Shown: piece after piece, positions 36,428 through 46,903 of the stretch
Layout: every line of letters starts with the position of its first letter
Position numbering within the stretch: the stretch's first letter is position 1
Assembly: GCA_012728895.1 (NCBI GenBank)
Contig: JAAYEG010000069.1
Coordinates: forward strand, 1-64,000
From: Methanospirillum sp.
Lineage (GTDB): Archaea; Halobacteriota; Methanomicrobia; Methanomicrobiales; Methanospirillaceae
Length of the DNA: 64,000 bases
Direction of reading: 5' to 3'
Made by a program: the position numbers and the translations under genes
The notes under the pieces: generated by a model
Databases searched by the model: none
What the model saw: only the letters and a program-made list of their open reading frames with translations
What the model was told of the DNA's origin: nothing

Positions 36428-39072
36428 CAGACCTCCTCCTTGAGCACGGACTCGACGATCCCCTTCACGTCGACGGGGTCCCCGAACGAGCCCTTCATCG
36501 GGTCGGTCCCGTCCTCGCCGTAGTGGTACTGGATGATCCGCCCCATCGTGGTCCGGACCGTGCCGTCGTACGCGACCTTCAGGTCCTGGAGCGCATTGAT
36601 CAGGCGCCGCTGGAGGTAGCCCGACTGGGATGTCCGGACGGCCGTATCAACTAGGCCCTCGCGCCCGCCGATCGCGTGGAAGAAGAATTCGGTCGGGGAG
36701 AGCCCCTCCTTGTAGGAGTGCAGGATGAACCCGTGGGCGTCCGCCCCGCGGTCTCTCCGCCGGTAGTGGGGCAGGGTCCGCTCCTCGTACCCGCGCATGA
36801 TCCTCTCACCGCGGACAGACTGCTGGCCGATGCAGCCCGCCATCTGGGTCAGGTTCAGCATCGAGCCGCGGGCGCCCGAGACGGCCATCAGCACGGCGGA
36901 GTTCCCGAGCCCGAGGTGCCGGCCCGCGATCTCGCCCGTCCGGTCTCGGGCCTTGCCGAGCACCTGCATGATCTGCATCTCGAGCGTCTCCTCGGGCGTC
37001 CGCCCGGGCATCGGCTCGAGCTGTCCCTCCTCGAAGATCCTTATCCTCCGTTCGACGTCGTCCTTCGCCCGCGCGAGCTCCTCCTCGATCTGGCCGTGCT
37101 CGGTTCTGGAGAGGTCCTCGTCATCGATCCCGAACGAGAAGCCGTCGATCATGATCGCGCGGATCGAGAGCTTGGTCACGTCGTCGATGAACCGGCTCGC
37201 CCGGTCCATGCCGAAACGCCGGATGATGCGGTTCAGGATCGCCCCGTCAAAGGCGCCGATCGCCTTCTTGTCGACCGTGCCGGAGACGAGCTGTCCGTCG
37301 ACGATCCGCACGTAGGCGTCACGCTCGCAGTCCACGTGACGGCACTCGTCGCAGTTCACGCAGGACGAGGCGCGGAAGACCATGTTCAGGTCCGAGGGCA
37401 GGATCATCGAGAAGACCTGCTTGTTCGACCAGCGTGGAGTGCCGTCCTCGTCGATCCTGCCGGGCTCCGGCAGGTGATCGATCTCGCCGTACTTGAGGAG
37501 GTAGAGGACCTCGGACTTAGTGAACCAGCGCAGGTCGTGGGTCAGCATGAAGATCCCCGAGATGTGATCGTGGATTCCCCCGATGATGGGGCCGCCGAAC
37601 CTGGGCGAGAGGATGTTCTCCTGGACCGCGATCAGGATCGCGGCCTCAGCCCTCGCCTCCTCGGTCTGCGGCACGTGGAGGTTCATCTCGTCCCCGTCGA
37701 AGTCGGCGTTGTACGGCGGGCAGACGGCGGGGTTCAGCCTGAACGTCTTGCCGTCCATCACCTTGATCCGGTGGGCCATGATCGACATCCGGTGGAGCGA
37801 CGGCTGCCGGTTGAAGAGGACGATGTCCCCGTCGCGCAGCTGCCGCTCCACCGTGTAGCCCGGCTCGAGCTGCTCGGCGATCGTCTCCAGGTTGTCACCC
37901 CCGAGCCGTAACCGCCGTTTGTCGGGCCGGATCACGTAGTTCGCGCCGCAGGGATCCCTGAGCGTCCGCCTCTCGGGGCCCCGGAGCACGAACTCCCTCA
38001 TCTCCTCCAGGTTGTGGGTCGTCACCCTCACCGGCACCGTCATCTCGACGGCGATCGAGAGCGGGACGCCTACCTCGGTCACCGAGAGGTTCGGGTTCGG
38101 GGAGATCACCGTGCGGGCCGAGAAGTTGACCCGCTTGCCCGACAGCGAACCGCGGAACCGGCCGTCCTTGCCCTTGAGCCGCTGCGAGAGGGTCTTGAGC
38201 GGCCTGCCCGAGCGGTGGCGCGCCGGCGGGCAGCCGGCCACCTCATTGTCCAGGTAGGTCGTGACGTGGTATTGCAGCAGCTCCCAGAGGTCCTCGATGA
38301 TCAGCTGGGGGGCGCCCGCGTCCTGGTTCTCCTTGAACCGCTGGTTGATCCGGATGATGTCGACGAGCTTGTGCGTGAGATCGTCCTCGGATCTCTGGCC
38401 GTTCTCCAGGATGATCGAGGGGCGCATCGTGACCGGCGGCACCGGCAGCACGGTCAATACGGTCCACTCGGGCCGCGCGACATCCGGGTTGATCCCGAGC
38501 AGGCGCAGGTCCGAGGGGGGGATCCGCTCGAGCCGGGCGCGGATATCGGCCGGCGTCAGCTTGTGCTCGCTCTTCCTGCCTTCCTCGAGCAGCACCTCCG
38601 AGAAGGTGGTCGGCTTCTCGAAGTTCACCTTGAGCTGGAGTTCCCCGCAGTGCGGGCACGCCCGCTCCTTCTTGATGTCCTTCTCGGTCAGAACTTCCCC
38701 GCCGAGCTCGTCATCCGCCGTGAGCGAGACCTTCTGGATCTCGTCGGGCGAGAGGAGGAGCCGGCCGCAGGACCGGCAGGTGACCCGGAGCAGCTTCCGG
38801 ATCAGGCGCGTGTACCCGACGTGGATGACAGGCTTCGCGAGCTCGATGTGGCCGAAGTGGCCCGGGCAGTCCGCGGCCTTCTGGTCGCAGGTCTTGCAGC
38901 GCAGCCCGGGATCGATCACCCCGAGCGCGAGGTCCATCAGTCCCTGGGGGTACGGGAACCCGTCGTCGTCGTAGGTATCCGCCCAGATGATCTTCCTGAC
39001 GGACATGGTCCGGATCTCCTTGGGCGAGAGAAGGCCGAACGTGATCTTTCCGATGCGTTTTGGACTCGGCAT
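36427..39072 (-). CDS. rpoA1: DNA-directed RNA polymerase subunit A'
   Basis: The 881-residue protein is the larger half of the split largest subunit and carries the active-site metal loop [10 protein letters not shown]. The N-terminal zinc site is [18 protein letters not shown] (about residues 58-75). The length is usual for archaeal A'. It follows rpoB1 by seven bases and is translationally coupled to rpoA2. Confidence 0.98.
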   Translation of the reverse strand: MPSPKRIGKITFGLLSPKEIRTMSVRKIIWADTYDDDGFPYPQGLMDLALGVIDPGLRCKTCDQKAADCPGHFGHIELAKPVIHVGYTRLIRKLLRVTCRSCGRLLLSPDEIQKVSLTADDELGGEVLTEKDIKKERACPHCGELQLKVNFEKPTTFSEVLLEEGRKSEHKLTPADIRARLERIPPSDLRLLGINPDVARPEWTVLTVLPVPPVTMRPSIILENGQRSEDDLTHKLVDIIRINQRFKENQDAGAPQLIIEDLWELLQYHVTTYLDNEVAGCPPARHRSGRPLKTLSQRLKGKDGRFRGSLSGKRVNFSARTVISPNPNLSVTEVGVPLSIAVEMTVPVRVTTHNLEEMREFVLRGPERRTLRDPCGANYVIRPDKRRLRLGGDNLETIAEQLEPGYTVERQLRDGDIVLFNRQPSLHRMSIMAHRIKVMDGKTFRLNPAVCPPYNADFDGDEMNLHVPQTEEARAEAAILIAVQENILSPRFGGPIIGGIHDHISGIFMLTHDLRWFTKSEVLYLLKYGEIDHLPEPGRIDEDGTPRWSNKQVFSMILPSDLNMVFRASSCVNCDECRHVDCERDAYVRIVDGQLVSGTVDKKAIGAFDGAILNRIIRRFGMDRASRFIDDVTKLSIRAIMIDGFSFGIDDEDLSRTEHGQIEEELARAKDDVERRIRIFEEGQLEPMPGRTPEETLEMQIMQVLGKARDRTGEIAGRHLGLGNSAVLMAVSGARGSMLNLTQMAGCIGQQSVRGERIMRGYEERTLPHYRRRDRGADAHGFILHSYKEGLSPTEFFFHAIGGREGLVDTAVRTSQSGYLQRRLINALQDLKVAYDGTVRTTMGRIIQYHYGEDGTDPMKGSFGDPVDVKGIVESVLKEEV

Positions 39073-39079
39073 GTGTCGA

Positions 39080-40894
39080 TTACACCTGGTCCTCGAGGAC
39101 CATCCTGGGGGCGATCCCCATACTCTTCATCTCGTCGAGCAGGAGCTTGAACGCGTAGCTCATCTCGACGAGGTAGATGTCGGTCTCGGCGCCACAGACG
39201 AGGCAGCGGGTCGTGTTCCGCTTCCGGTCGAGCATGGCGACCATGCCGCACTTGGCACAGACGTACTGCTGGACCTTGTCGGACTCGTCGAGAAGGCGCT
39301 CCTTCAGGGCCATCGCGGCCCCGTGTCCGATCATCACGTCGCGCTCCATCTCGCCGAACCGCAGACCGCCCTCTCGGGCGCGCCCCTCGGTCGGTTGCCG
39401 GGTCAGGACCTGCACCGGCCCGCGCGAACGCGCGTGCATCTTTGACGAGACCATGTGGTAGAGCTTCTGGTAGTAGATGACGCCGATATAGATGTCGGCC
39501 ACGAACGATTTGCCGGTGATCCCGTCGTACATCACCTCGCGCCCGGTGGGAGCGAAGCCGAACTGCATCAGCTCCGCGCGGAGGTCGGCCTCCCGTTCGC
39601 CCGAGAACGCGGTCGCGTCGATCCTGCGCCCCTCGAGCGAGCCCACCTTCCCGCCGATCATCTCGAGCATGTGCCCGATCGTCATACGGGAGGGGATCGC
39701 GTGGGGGTTGATGACCAGGTCCGGGACCTGGCCGCCCTCGGTGAACGGCAGGTCCTCGGGAGCCGAGATCAGGCCGATCACCCCTTTCTGCCCGTGGCGG
39801 GAGGCGAACTTGTCCCCCACCTCGGGCACGCGAAGGTCCCGCGTCCGGACCTTGACGAGCCGGGACGAGTTCTCGCCCTCGGTGATGATCACGGTATCGA
39901 CGATCCCCCGCTCGTTCGAGCGCATCGTGACCGAGGTGTCGCGCCGCTTCTCGACCGTGATCAGGTCGGAGGTCGGCTCCTCGAGGAACCGGGGAGGCGA
40001 GGTCTTGCCGATGAGCACGTCCTTCTCGCTGACGATCGTCTCGGGGTTGATGATGCCGTCGTCGTCGAGGTTCACGTAGAACTCCTCGCCGTGGGCGCCG
40101 GTCACCTCCGAGTCGGGTATCTCGATCCGGTCGACCTGCCCGCCGGGATACCGCCGCTCCTCCCCCTCGTAGGTGCGGAAGAAGTGAGAGCGCCCGAGCC
40201 CGCGGTCGATCGAGGCTCGGTTGAAGATGAGCGCGTCCTCAATGTTGAATCCCTCGTACGAGAGGATCGCCACCACGAAATTCTGACCGGCAGGCCGGTC
40301 GTCCGACCCGATCACCTCGTTGGTCTGGGTGCGGACGAGCGGCTTCTGGACATAGTGGAGCTGGTGGCCGCGCGTGTCCGGCCGGAGCTTCAGGTTGGCC
40401 GAGCTGAACCCGAGCGCCTGCTTCACCATCCCCGCGCCCATCGTGACCCGCGGGCTCGCATTGTGCTCCGGGAACGGCACGTGGGCCGCGCCGAGGCCCA
40501 GGATCAGGGACGGGTCGATCTCAAGGTGGGTGTGTTCGGGCGTCAGCTCCTCCTCTCGGATCGCGATGAAGAGGTCCTCCTCCTCCTCGGCGTCGATGAA
40601 CTCGACGAGCCCCTGGCGGACCAGGTCAGCGAACTCGATCTCGTTCTGCTCGAGCCGCACCAGGTCCTCGTTCGTCAGCACGGGCCGCCCGTTCTCGACC
40701 ACGATCAGCGGCCGGCGGGCGCGACCCCGGTCCGTGTGGACGATCACGTCGCCGTTGTACGGCTTGTACGAGGCGTTGACCTCGGTCGAGAGCGCCCCGC
40801 ACCGGCGCATCCGCCGGATCTCCCCGACCAGGGTCTCCGGGTTCTCGACGAGCCCGATCAGGGCCCCGTCGACGAAGACCCTCGACTTCTTCAT
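39080..40894 (-). CDS. rpoB1: DNA-directed RNA polymerase subunit B'
   Basis: The 604-residue protein is the C-terminal half of the split second-largest subunit. [19 protein letters not shown], the lysine-containing RHGQKGVIG and [19 protein letters not shown] are hallmark blocks. A C-terminal zinc site is formed by CAKCG and CLVCG. A split B subunit is typical of methanogens and halophiles. The start overlaps the rpoB2 stop by four bases. Confidence 0.98.
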   Translation of the reverse strand: MKKSRVFVDGALIGLVENPETLVGEIRRMRRCGALSTEVNASYKPYNGDVIVHTDRGRARRPLIVVENGRPVLTNEDLVRLEQNEIEFADLVRQGLVEFIDAEEEEDLFIAIREEELTPEHTHLEIDPSLILGLGAAHVPFPEHNASPRVTMGAGMVKQALGFSSANLKLRPDTRGHQLHYVQKPLVRTQTNEVIGSDDRPAGQNFVVAILSYEGFNIEDALIFNRASIDRGLGRSHFFRTYEGEERRYPGGQVDRIEIPDSEVTGAHGEEFYVNLDDDGIINPETIVSEKDVLIGKTSPPRFLEEPTSDLITVEKRRDTSVTMRSNERGIVDTVIITEGENSSRLVKVRTRDLRVPEVGDKFASRHGQKGVIGLISAPEDLPFTEGGQVPDLVINPHAIPSRMTIGHMLEMIGGKVGSLEGRRIDATAFSGEREADLRAELMQFGFAPTGREVMYDGITGKSFVADIYIGVIYYQKLYHMVSSKMHARSRGPVQVLTRQPTEGRAREGGLRFGEMERDVMIGHGAAMALKERLLDESDKVQQYVCAKCGMVAMLDRKRNTTRCLVCGAETDIYLVEMSYAFKLLLDEMKSMGIAPRMVLEDQV

Positions 40895-42453
40895 CTGACC
40901 GCCTCCCCCTTGAGCCCCTCGACACCCATCGCGTACAGTGCCGAGAGCACCTCGTCATCGATTTGGACCCCCTTCGAGATCTCGACGAGCTGGGCGAAGT
41001 TCTTCACCAGGCCGCAGTTCGGCCCCTCCGGGGTCTCGCTCGGGCAGATCCTGCCCCACTGGGTCGGGTGCAGGTCGCGGGCCTCGAAGTGGGGCTGAGA
41101 CCGCGAGAGCGGCGAGATGACCCGGCGCAGGTGCGAGAGCACCGCCATGTGGTCTACACGGTCCAGGAGCTGGGAGACGCCGGTCCGGCCGCCGACCCAG
41201 TTCCCGGTCGCGAGCGGATGGAGCAGCCGCTCGGTCAGGACGTCGGCTCGGACGGCCGTCCCGATCGAGAGGTCGCGGTGGCGCATCGAGGCGCGCTCGA
41301 GCTGGTACTTGACGTCACGGGTCAGGCGGTTGAGCGAGATCCGAAAGAGATCCTCCATCAGGTCGCCCGCGAGCTTGAGCCGCTTGTTCGAGTAGTGGTC
41401 CTTGTCGTCGATCCGTCGCTTGTCGAGCACGAGGTCGAAGCAGGCCTCGGCCATCCGCCCGAGGAAGTGGGCCTTCGCCAGGCGGACACCCCGGACCGCC
41501 TCCAGGTAGCCGTCGTCCTCCTCGTTCAATCCGAACGGCATCAGGTAGTTGAGGTGGGGCAGCAGGTAGTTGTCGAGCACGAACTCGGCCCGCTTCCGCT
41601 GGTAGTCTCGCGTCTGGTTCGGCGCGAGCTTCTTGCCCACGTACATGATCCCGCAGTCGACCGAGTCGCACGCGGACTCCTCGAGGTTCTGCATCATGAA
41701 GGTCAGGATATCCTCCTCGGTCGAGACCGCCTCGACGACCGCGTGGTCCGAGTCCAGCCCCAGCGCGCGCATCAGGTCGACGAACTTGAGATGGCCGGCC
41801 ACCGACGGGAACGAGACCTCGAGCAGGTTCTTCTTGTTTCGCTCGACCACGACCAGGGCCCGGTACCCGCGGTACTGCGAGAAGACCTTCGCGACGTAGA
41901 TCCGCTCGTTGTAGCGCTCGGTGAACTCGGTCATGATCTTGTTCGAGGCGAGGTCCTCGAGGGTCATCAGCACCCGCTCGGTCCCGTTCACGACGAAGTA
42001 GCCCCCGGGATCGAGCGGGTCCTCGCCGTGCGAGGTCCGCTCGTCGTCGTTCATCCCGAAGAGGTTGCAGGCCGTCGACCCGACCATGATCGGGAGCTGC
42101 CCGATCGTGGTGACCACGGGTTCCTGCCGCTCCCCGCTGGTGACCAGGGTCATATCGAGCTGCATCGGGGCCGCGTAGGTGAGGTTACGGAGGCGCGCCT
42201 CGCTGGGAAAGAGATCCCCCTGCGAGCCGTCGGCCTCCCGCACGAGCGGCTTCATGATACGGACCTGGCCGAGCTCGACCCAGACGGGCTCGTTGGACTT
42301 GCCGCGGTTCTCGATGTCGGTCTCGATGACCCGCTGTTCGTCCACGACCTTCTGGAGGTTGTGGGCGAGAAAATGGTTGAACGAGTCCAGTTGATGTCTC
42401 GCCACGTGCTCGTGTGAGAAGTAGGCCTTCGATAATATGCTTCTGTCTAACAG
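40891..42453 (-). CDS. rpoB2: DNA-directed RNA polymerase subunit B'', with CTG start
   Basis: The 520-residue protein is the N-terminal half of the split second-largest subunit (protrusion, lobe and fork). [22 protein letters not shown] and [18 protein letters not shown] are conserved. A GTG at 42405 would start at [11 protein letters not shown], but the 16 codons before it encode [15 protein letters not shown], which is family-like sequence. In that extension no ATG, GTG or TTG is in frame; an in-frame TAA lies ten codons further up, and a CTG at 42453 stands where Met belongs, with GGGG eight bases upstream. The gene follows rpoH by 21 bases. Confidence 0.95.
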   Translation of the reverse strand: MLDRSILSKAYFSHEHVARHQLDSFNHFLAHNLQKVVDEQRVIETDIENRGKSNEPVWVELGQVRIMKPLVREADGSQGDLFPSEARLRNLTYAAPMQLDMTLVTSGERQEPVVTTIGQLPIMVGSTACNLFGMNDDERTSHGEDPLDPGGYFVVNGTERVLMTLEDLASNKIMTEFTERYNERIYVAKVFSQYRGYRALVVVERNKKNLLEVSFPSVAGHLKFVDLMRALGLDSDHAVVEAVSTEEDILTFMMQNLEESACDSVDCGIMYVGKKLAPNQTRDYQRKRAEFVLDNYLLPHLNYLMPFGLNEEDDGYLEAVRGVRLAKAHFLGRMAEACFDLVLDKRRIDDKDHYSNKRLKLAGDLMEDLFRISLNRLTRDVKYQLERASMRHRDLSIGTAVRADVLTERLLHPLATGNWVGGRTGVSQLLDRVDHMAVLSHLRRVISPLSRSQPHFEARDLHPTQWGRICPSETPEGPNCGLVKNFAQLVEISKGVQIDDEVLSALYAMGVEGLKGEAVR

Positions 42454-42474
42454 AAAATCAACCCCGGAATTGGT

Positions 42475-42726
42475 TTATTTCTTGGGACGCCTGATCACGA
42501 GCCTGTAGGCCTCCGCAATCCCCGCGGTCTGGCTCTGCCGGATGACTCGGATGACGTCGCCGACCTTGCCCCCGATCTGCTTCACGGCCGCATCGTCGTG
42601 GTAGATCTTCGGCAGCTGTTCAAAGGTGATGGAATAGCGCTCGAGGAGGGCCTGCACCTCGTCCGCGCTCATGACCTGATGATCGGGGACCATGACATGG
42701 TCCAGCACATTCAACTTGATACTCAT
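42475..42726 (-). CDS. rpoH: DNA-directed RNA polymerase subunit H
   Basis: The 83-residue protein matches the C-terminal domain of eukaryotic Rpb5. [31 protein letters not shown] and [14 protein letters not shown] are conserved. The ATG at 42726 has an excellent GGAGGGG sequence six bases upstream; a longer open frame runs into the tRNA gene and is not real. It is the first protein gene of the polymerase operon, as is usual in methanogens. Confidence 0.96.
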   Translation of the reverse strand: MSIKLNVLDHVMVPDHQVMSADEVQALLERYSITFEQLPKIYHDDAAVKQIGGKVGDVIRVIRQSQTAGIAEAYRLVIRRPKK

Positions 42727-42803
42727 CTGCCCCTCCCGCCCCGGGACGACTGCACGTTTGGTCTGCATCGCCAGATCAAAAACCGGAGTCGCCTCGGTGG
42801 AAA

Positions 42804-42877
42804 CGGGCCCGGAGGGATTTGAACCCCCGACCACCTGGTTAAAAGCCAGGCGCTCTGCCAGACTGAGCTACGAGCCC
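42804..42877 (-). tRNA. tRNA-Lys (anticodon TTT)
   Basis: The 74-base sequence folds as a full cloverleaf: acceptor GGGCTCG / CGGGCCC, D arm GCTC/GAGC, anticodon stem CCTGG/CCAGG with loop CTTTTAA, and T arm GGGGG-TTCAAAT-CCCTC. The anticodon is TTT and the discriminator base is G. The 3' CCA is not encoded. It lies 77 bases upstream of rpoH on the same strand. An ATTTATCT element about 45 bases upstream could be its TATA box. Confidence 0.97.
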
Positions 42878-42959
42878 TTCCGTTCCTGCGACACAGCATT
42901 AAGAAAATGCGGGATTAGGAGATAAATGTTGGGACCGTGACGCCCCGACCCGGTCGGGG

Positions 42960-43604
42960 TCACACCGTCCCCGGTTCGTTCAGGGAGAGCGTCATCCGGT
43001 CGCGGAGCTCGCGCAGCCGTTCCTCCTGGAACGCGATGTTCGTGTTCATCGAACGGATCGCCAGCGCAAGCTCCTCGCTCACCCGGACGTGTGCGTCGGA
43101 GAGGTTGTACGTCGACTCGAGAAGGGACATCAGCCGGCGGTTCACCTCGATGGTCTTCGCGAGCCGGGTGTACTCCTCGACCACCGGTTCGTCGATGCCC
43201 GCGTCGCGGGCCGCCTGGACGTCCCCCCGAATGCGGTTGGTCCGGTCCAGGACATGCTCGATCACGTCGTAGAGCTCGCGGTGGGTGATCGGCTTCATCA
43301 CGTAGTCCTCGACGTAGATCGCGTACTCCTGGGCCTCCTCTGGGGTGAGCTGCTTGGCGGTCAGCATCATGACCGGGATGTCCCGGGTATCGGGGTTCGT
43401 CTTTATCCGCTCCAGGGTCTCGCGCCCGTCCATCGGCTCCATCATGATGTCAAGCAGGATCAGGTCCGGTCGCTCGGTCCGGAGCAGGTCAAGGCACTCC
43501 TGTCCGCTGTACGCCTGAAGCGTCCGGTACTCACCGCGCTCGAGCATCGTCACGAAGACATCGACGATGAAGGTCGAGTCGTCGACGACCATGATGGTGT
43601 GCAT
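42960..43604 (-). CDS. response regulator with REC domain and helical tail
   Basis: The 214-residue protein has a receiver domain (1-125): VVDDSTFIVDVF gives the acidic pair, LILLDIMMEPMDG holds the phosphorylated Asp, MMLTAK the Thr and DYVMKPI the Lys. The remaining 90 residues are helical and lack a DNA-binding motif, so it probably acts through protein contacts. Its start shares one base with the upstream roadblock gene stop, so both are made together. No histidine kinase is adjacent; the kinase at 23169-25427 is a candidate partner only by presence in the window. Confidence 0.9.
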   Translation of the reverse strand: MHTIMVVDDSTFIVDVFVTMLERGEYRTLQAYSGQECLDLLRTERPDLILLDIMMEPMDGRETLERIKTNPDTRDIPVMMLTAKQLTPEEAQEYAIYVEDYVMKPITHRELYDVIEHVLDRTNRIRGDVQAARDAGIDEPVVEEYTRLAKTIEVNRRLMSLLESTYNLSDAHVRVSEELALAIRSMNTNIAFQEERLRELRDRMTLSLNEPGTV

Positions 43605-43966
43605 CAGAGTGCCTCCCCGATCCTCCTGGCGATCTCTCCGACCTGCGGGTCGATTGCCGACGGATCGGCCCCCTCGGCGAGAACGGACGCGATCAGCACC
43701 TTCTCGCCCGCATCGTGGAGGAGGACGCATCGACCCGGATCGGAGGAGATCTGGACGGTGACCGGTGGCGGAAGACCGACGATTCCGGCGGCGGACTCGG
43801 CCGAAGCGAGCACCGACGCGGTCATCGCGGCGAACCACCGCTCCTGGATCTCCCCGGGAAAGGACCTGCCGATCATGATGCCGTCCTTGGTGACCAGCGC
43901 GCAGCCCTCGACCCCGTCGATGGCCCTGACCTCGATCATGTATGCCGCAATTCGCTCCTTCAACAT
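43604..43966 (-). CDS. roadblock/LC7-domain protein
   Basis: The 120-residue protein has one roadblock/LC7 fold, with GVEGCALVTKDGIMIGRSFP as the characteristic hairpin and a helix rich in Ala and Ser after it. Such proteins regulate small GTPases (MglB) or signalling partners in archaea. The ATG at 43966 gives the normal domain length; a TTG start at 44011 would add 15 residues. The AT-rich element AATATATAAATATAAATT just upstream (about 44018-44036) is a strong promoter candidate. Confidence 0.88.
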   Translation of the reverse strand: MLKERIAAYMIEVRAIDGVEGCALVTKDGIMIGRSFPGEIQERWFAAMTASVLASAESAAGIVGLPPPVTVQISSDPGRCVLLHDAGEKVLIASVLAEGADPSAIDPQVGEIARRIGEAL

Positions 43967-44474
43967 GGTATCTGCCTTCAACGCCCGGGGGAGTCTGGTT
44001 TGAGTGTACAAGAGGTTGAATTTATATTTATATATTCCTCAACGACAATCCTGTTAGTGCCGCTTCTATTCATTAAATTCTGGAAAGTACGGCGCAGACC
44101 GAAAAAACGTGCACATTATCCTCGCATCAAGGATTTCGCTGCCGGCCGATCGTGGAGGATCTCCTCGACACCTGACCCCCTGAGAAGGGGCTGTGTGATC
44201 TCTCCTGGTGCTGCTGATCCCGCGTCCATCGTCTCCGGGTATCATGGCAAAAAGCAAGGCTTCCGTCCGCACGCGGGGCCGTTAACCTGATCGACGGCGT
44301 GGCGGGGCCGGTACAGTGTACCGCCGGCCAGACTTTTTAAGGAAGAAGGTCGCGGTGTGAAAGCAAGAGGAGGGCGTTCGGGATGCACAGCGTTGAGCGG
44401 CGGGGCCTGCCGTGTGGACGACCGGGGCATGGCTCGCCGCGGGTACAGCCGTGCCTCGCCCGTCCGGGGGGCTC
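43967..44474. promoter_or_regulatory. intergenic region with divergent promoters
   Basis: At 44018-44036 a run of alternating A and T (TTTATATTTATATATT on the plus strand) is a TATA element for the minus-strand roadblock-regulator operon. At 44331-44340 CTTTTTAAGG may be the TATA element for the plus-strand methyltransferase, leaving a long leader of more than 100 bases. Between them no gene can be supported. Confidence 0.5.
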
Positions 44475-45185
44475 ATGCACCTGAGGCCCCCGAGCCGCGA
44501 ACATGCCGATGGCTACGACGACGAGGCCGAGAGGTGCGGCTGGCTCGGCCCTGCCGTGACGTTCGGTCTTGCCTTCATGCACATCGAGCCCGGCTGGTCT
44601 GTCCTCGATCTCGGTATCGGGACCGGTCTGGGCTCCGCACCCTTCCACCGGGCCGGGTGCCGGGTGACCGGCATGGACATCTCGGAGGAGATGCTGGGCG
44701 CGTGCAGAACGAAGGGGTGGGCGGCGCAGCTTGTCCGTCACGACCTTGCCGTGACACCCTACCCGTTTCAGGACGCCTCCTTCGATTGCGTGGTCTCGAC
44801 GGGTGTCTTCCAGTTCTTCCGGGACCTCGCGCCGATCTTCCGGGAGGTGAGCCGTCTCCTGCGGGACGGGGGCGTCTTCGCATTCGTCACGGGTGACCGC
44901 GCGCGCGGAAAGGAGCAGACGGTGGTCGTCGGCCCCGGGTTCACGGGCACCGGTTTATCCGTCACCATGTATTGTCACGCGATCGGCGAGGTGGCCGGGT
45001 GGCTCGAGACGAGCGGGCTCCGCCCGGTCGATACGCTCGAGTTCACGGCCTGGATGGATCCGGAGCGTTCCCTGCGCTTTCCCGTGCGCGCCTATCTCGC
45101 GCGAAAGGAACGGTCCGTGCGAGCAGGCCCCCCGGGAGTGCGCCCGGAGGGACCTCCGGGCGCACCTGGAGAGCGGGAGGGGTGA
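44475..45185 (+). CDS. class I SAM-dependent methyltransferase
   Basis: The 236-residue protein has motif I WSVLDLGIGTGLGSAPF, the acidic residue in VTGMDISEEML, and motif II-like FDCVVSTGVFQFF, as in Methyltransf_11/25 families. The substrate is unknown; UbiE/CrcB-like metabolite methyltransferases share this layout. The ATG at 44475 with GGGGGG four bases upstream is preferred to an open GTG 63 bases earlier. The C-terminal 25 residues are Pro/Gly-rich and probably disordered. Confidence 0.83.
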   Translation: MHLRPPSREHADGYDDEAERCGWLGPAVTFGLAFMHIEPGWSVLDLGIGTGLGSAPFHRAGCRVTGMDISEEMLGACRTKGWAAQLVRHDLAVTPYPFQDASFDCVVSTGVFQFFRDLAPIFREVSRLLRDGGVFAFVTGDRARGKEQTVVVGPGFTGTGLSVTMYCHAIGEVAGWLETSGLRPVDTLEFTAWMDPERSLRFPVRAYLARKERSVRAGPPGVRPEGPPGAPGEREG

Positions 45186-45350
45186 CAGGCGCCGGTATCC
45201 GGCGGTCGCACCGTGCACGGGAGATCGGCGTCCTTCTCGTCCGGATTGTCCCGCGGGACCATCAACCGCTGGAATATCCCGATGACGCGGGAACACATAC
45301 CCTGAGTTTTTAACCTGCAGAGCCGATATCTCGCCAGGGGCTGGGGCTCG

Positions 45351-46553
45351 ATGAAAAACGGACGGGATACGGACGCCGGGATCCTCTTCAGGGTGGCGCT
45401 CGTCTCGATGCTGGTCAACATCGGGCTGGTGCTGGTCAAGCTCCTCCTCTCGTCTTCCACGGGGAGCCTCTCGCTCAGGGCCGACGCTGTCCACTCGTTC
45501 ATCGATCTCTTCGGATCGGCGGCGCTCATCCTCGGGCTCGTCATCTCCCGGAGAGAGAGCAGCGAGTTTCCCTACGGTCTCTACAAGGTGGAGAACATCG
45601 TCGCCGTCGTCATCTCGTTCCTGCTCTTCGGGACAGCGTACGAGATCGCGCTCCAGGCGATCTTCGCCGCGCCGGAGGTCCGGGAGATCAGCGGATGGGT
45701 CCTCGCCCTCACCGCCTCCCTGATCCTGGTCCCCTATCTCTTCGGGCGATACGAGGTCCGGATGGGAACCCGGTACAATTCCCCGGGCCTCGTCGCGGAC
45801 GGGAAGAACTTCACCGCCGACGTCCTCTCGTCGATGGTCGTCTTCCTCGGGCTCCTGGGCCAGTACCTGCAGTTCCCCGTCGACCGGCTGGCCGCGATCA
45901 TCGTCGCCGTCTTCATCGTCATCTCCGGCTGGCAGATCCTCGTGGGCGGCATGAAGGTGCTGCTCGATGCCTCGATCGACCACGCGACCCTGGAGAGAAT
46001 TCGATCGGTAATCATCAGGGATCCCGCCGTCGTCGGCGTGAAGAGCCTCAGGGGGAGAAACTCAGGGAGATACGTCTTCGTCGAGGCCGACATTCTGCTC
46101 CGGGCCCTGAACCTCGAACAGGCGCACCGGGTCAGCCAGCGAATCGAGCAGGAGATACTGCGAGCCGTCCCGAACGTCGATCATCCCGTAATCCACTACG
46201 AGCCCTGGCACACCACGAAGATCAGGTATGCCGTTCCGCTCGCGGACTACGACGGGGCGATCAGCGGCCATTTCGGCGAGGCTCCGTTCTTCGCCCTGCT
46301 GGATATCGACATCCCGTCGAAGAGCGTCGAACGGACGGAAGTCGTCGCGAACCCGCACCGGGACCTGGCGAAGGGAAAGGGCCTCGCCGTGGCGAACTTC
46401 ATCCTGACGTTCAAACCAGCCGCCGTCGCGACGCGGGAGGAGATCGCCGGGAAGGGACCGGGCTACGTCTTCGTGGAGGCGGGACTCGAGACCGTCAGGA
46501 CAGACGCCGAAGACCTGGGTTCGTTTATCCGGGACAGGCTCGAGAGCCTGTAG
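45351..46553 (+). CDS. cation diffusion facilitator fused to a NifX/NifB-like domain
   Basis: The 400-residue protein has a CDF transporter core (about 1-285) with six membrane helices; the metal site is read as ADAVHSFIDLFG in helix 2 and DGKNFTADVLSS in helix 5. CDF proteins export Zn, Fe or other divalent ions in exchange for protons. Residues about 290-400 form a dinitrogenase iron-molybdenum cofactor (NifX/NifB-C) domain, with VPLADYDGAISGHFGEAPFF. Such fusions occur in archaea; the extra domain may bind a metal cluster and gate transport. The start is the ATG at 45351 following a GGGGCT sequence. Confidence 0.9.
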   Translation: MKNGRDTDAGILFRVALVSMLVNIGLVLVKLLLSSSTGSLSLRADAVHSFIDLFGSAALILGLVISRRESSEFPYGLYKVENIVAVVISFLLFGTAYEIALQAIFAAPEVREISGWVLALTASLILVPYLFGRYEVRMGTRYNSPGLVADGKNFTADVLSSMVVFLGLLGQYLQFPVDRLAAIIVAVFIVISGWQILVGGMKVLLDASIDHATLERIRSVIIRDPAVVGVKSLRGRNSGRYVFVEADILLRALNLEQAHRVSQRIEQEILRAVPNVDHPVIHYEPWHTTKIRYAVPLADYDGAISGHFGEAPFFALLDIDIPSKSVERTEVVANPHRDLAKGKGLAVANFILTFKPAAVATREEIAGKGPGYVFVEAGLETVRTDAEDLGSFIRDRLESL

Positions 46554-46901
46554 TTTCCTCCCATCACGAAGAGACCAGGTTCCTGCCGGCACCCCGTCAG
46601 GCGCACCCGTGCTGCGAAGCCGGAGGTGGCCCCAGCCAGGGCACCGTGCTCGTTAGGGATGAGAGAAGGGCATCCCTTGACCCGATTAAAACGGGACTTA
46701 TCACGAGATCTCGGGTTTCCTGCCCGTGGCGGACCCACCCACGGTCCCGGGCAATCCTGCCACAGGGGGAGGAACGACGGGCGATTGCTCCCGTGAGACC
46801 GCCGGCACAGTGCGGCTCCTCGGAAGAAGGGGCGCGTGTGCCTCCGGGGGGAGACTGTTCTCGCTAGGGGGGGACGCGAACCTCCCCCGCTGCCCGGGGT
46901 T
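46554..46901. other. intergenic region without a supported gene
   Basis: After the transporter gene there are 348 bases in which no convincing coding frame or RNA gene is seen. Near the right end a stem CCCCG/CGGGG followed by TTTT (46885-46903, plus strand) could end the transporter transcript. Confidence 0.4.
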
Positions 46902-46903
46902 TT
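46885..46903 (+). terminator. stem-loop with TTTT, possible plus-strand terminator
   Basis: Stem CCCCG (46885-46889) and CGGGG (46895-46899) with loop CTGCC is followed directly by TTTT. It faces the end of the zinc-ribbon gene on the other strand and would stop plus-strand transcription from the transporter gene. Confidence 0.35.

Noticed and set aside
42403-42405. GTG 42405 as the start of rpoB2
   Set aside because: It would delete the 16-residue conserved stretch ending YFSHEH; no ribosome-binding site precedes it.
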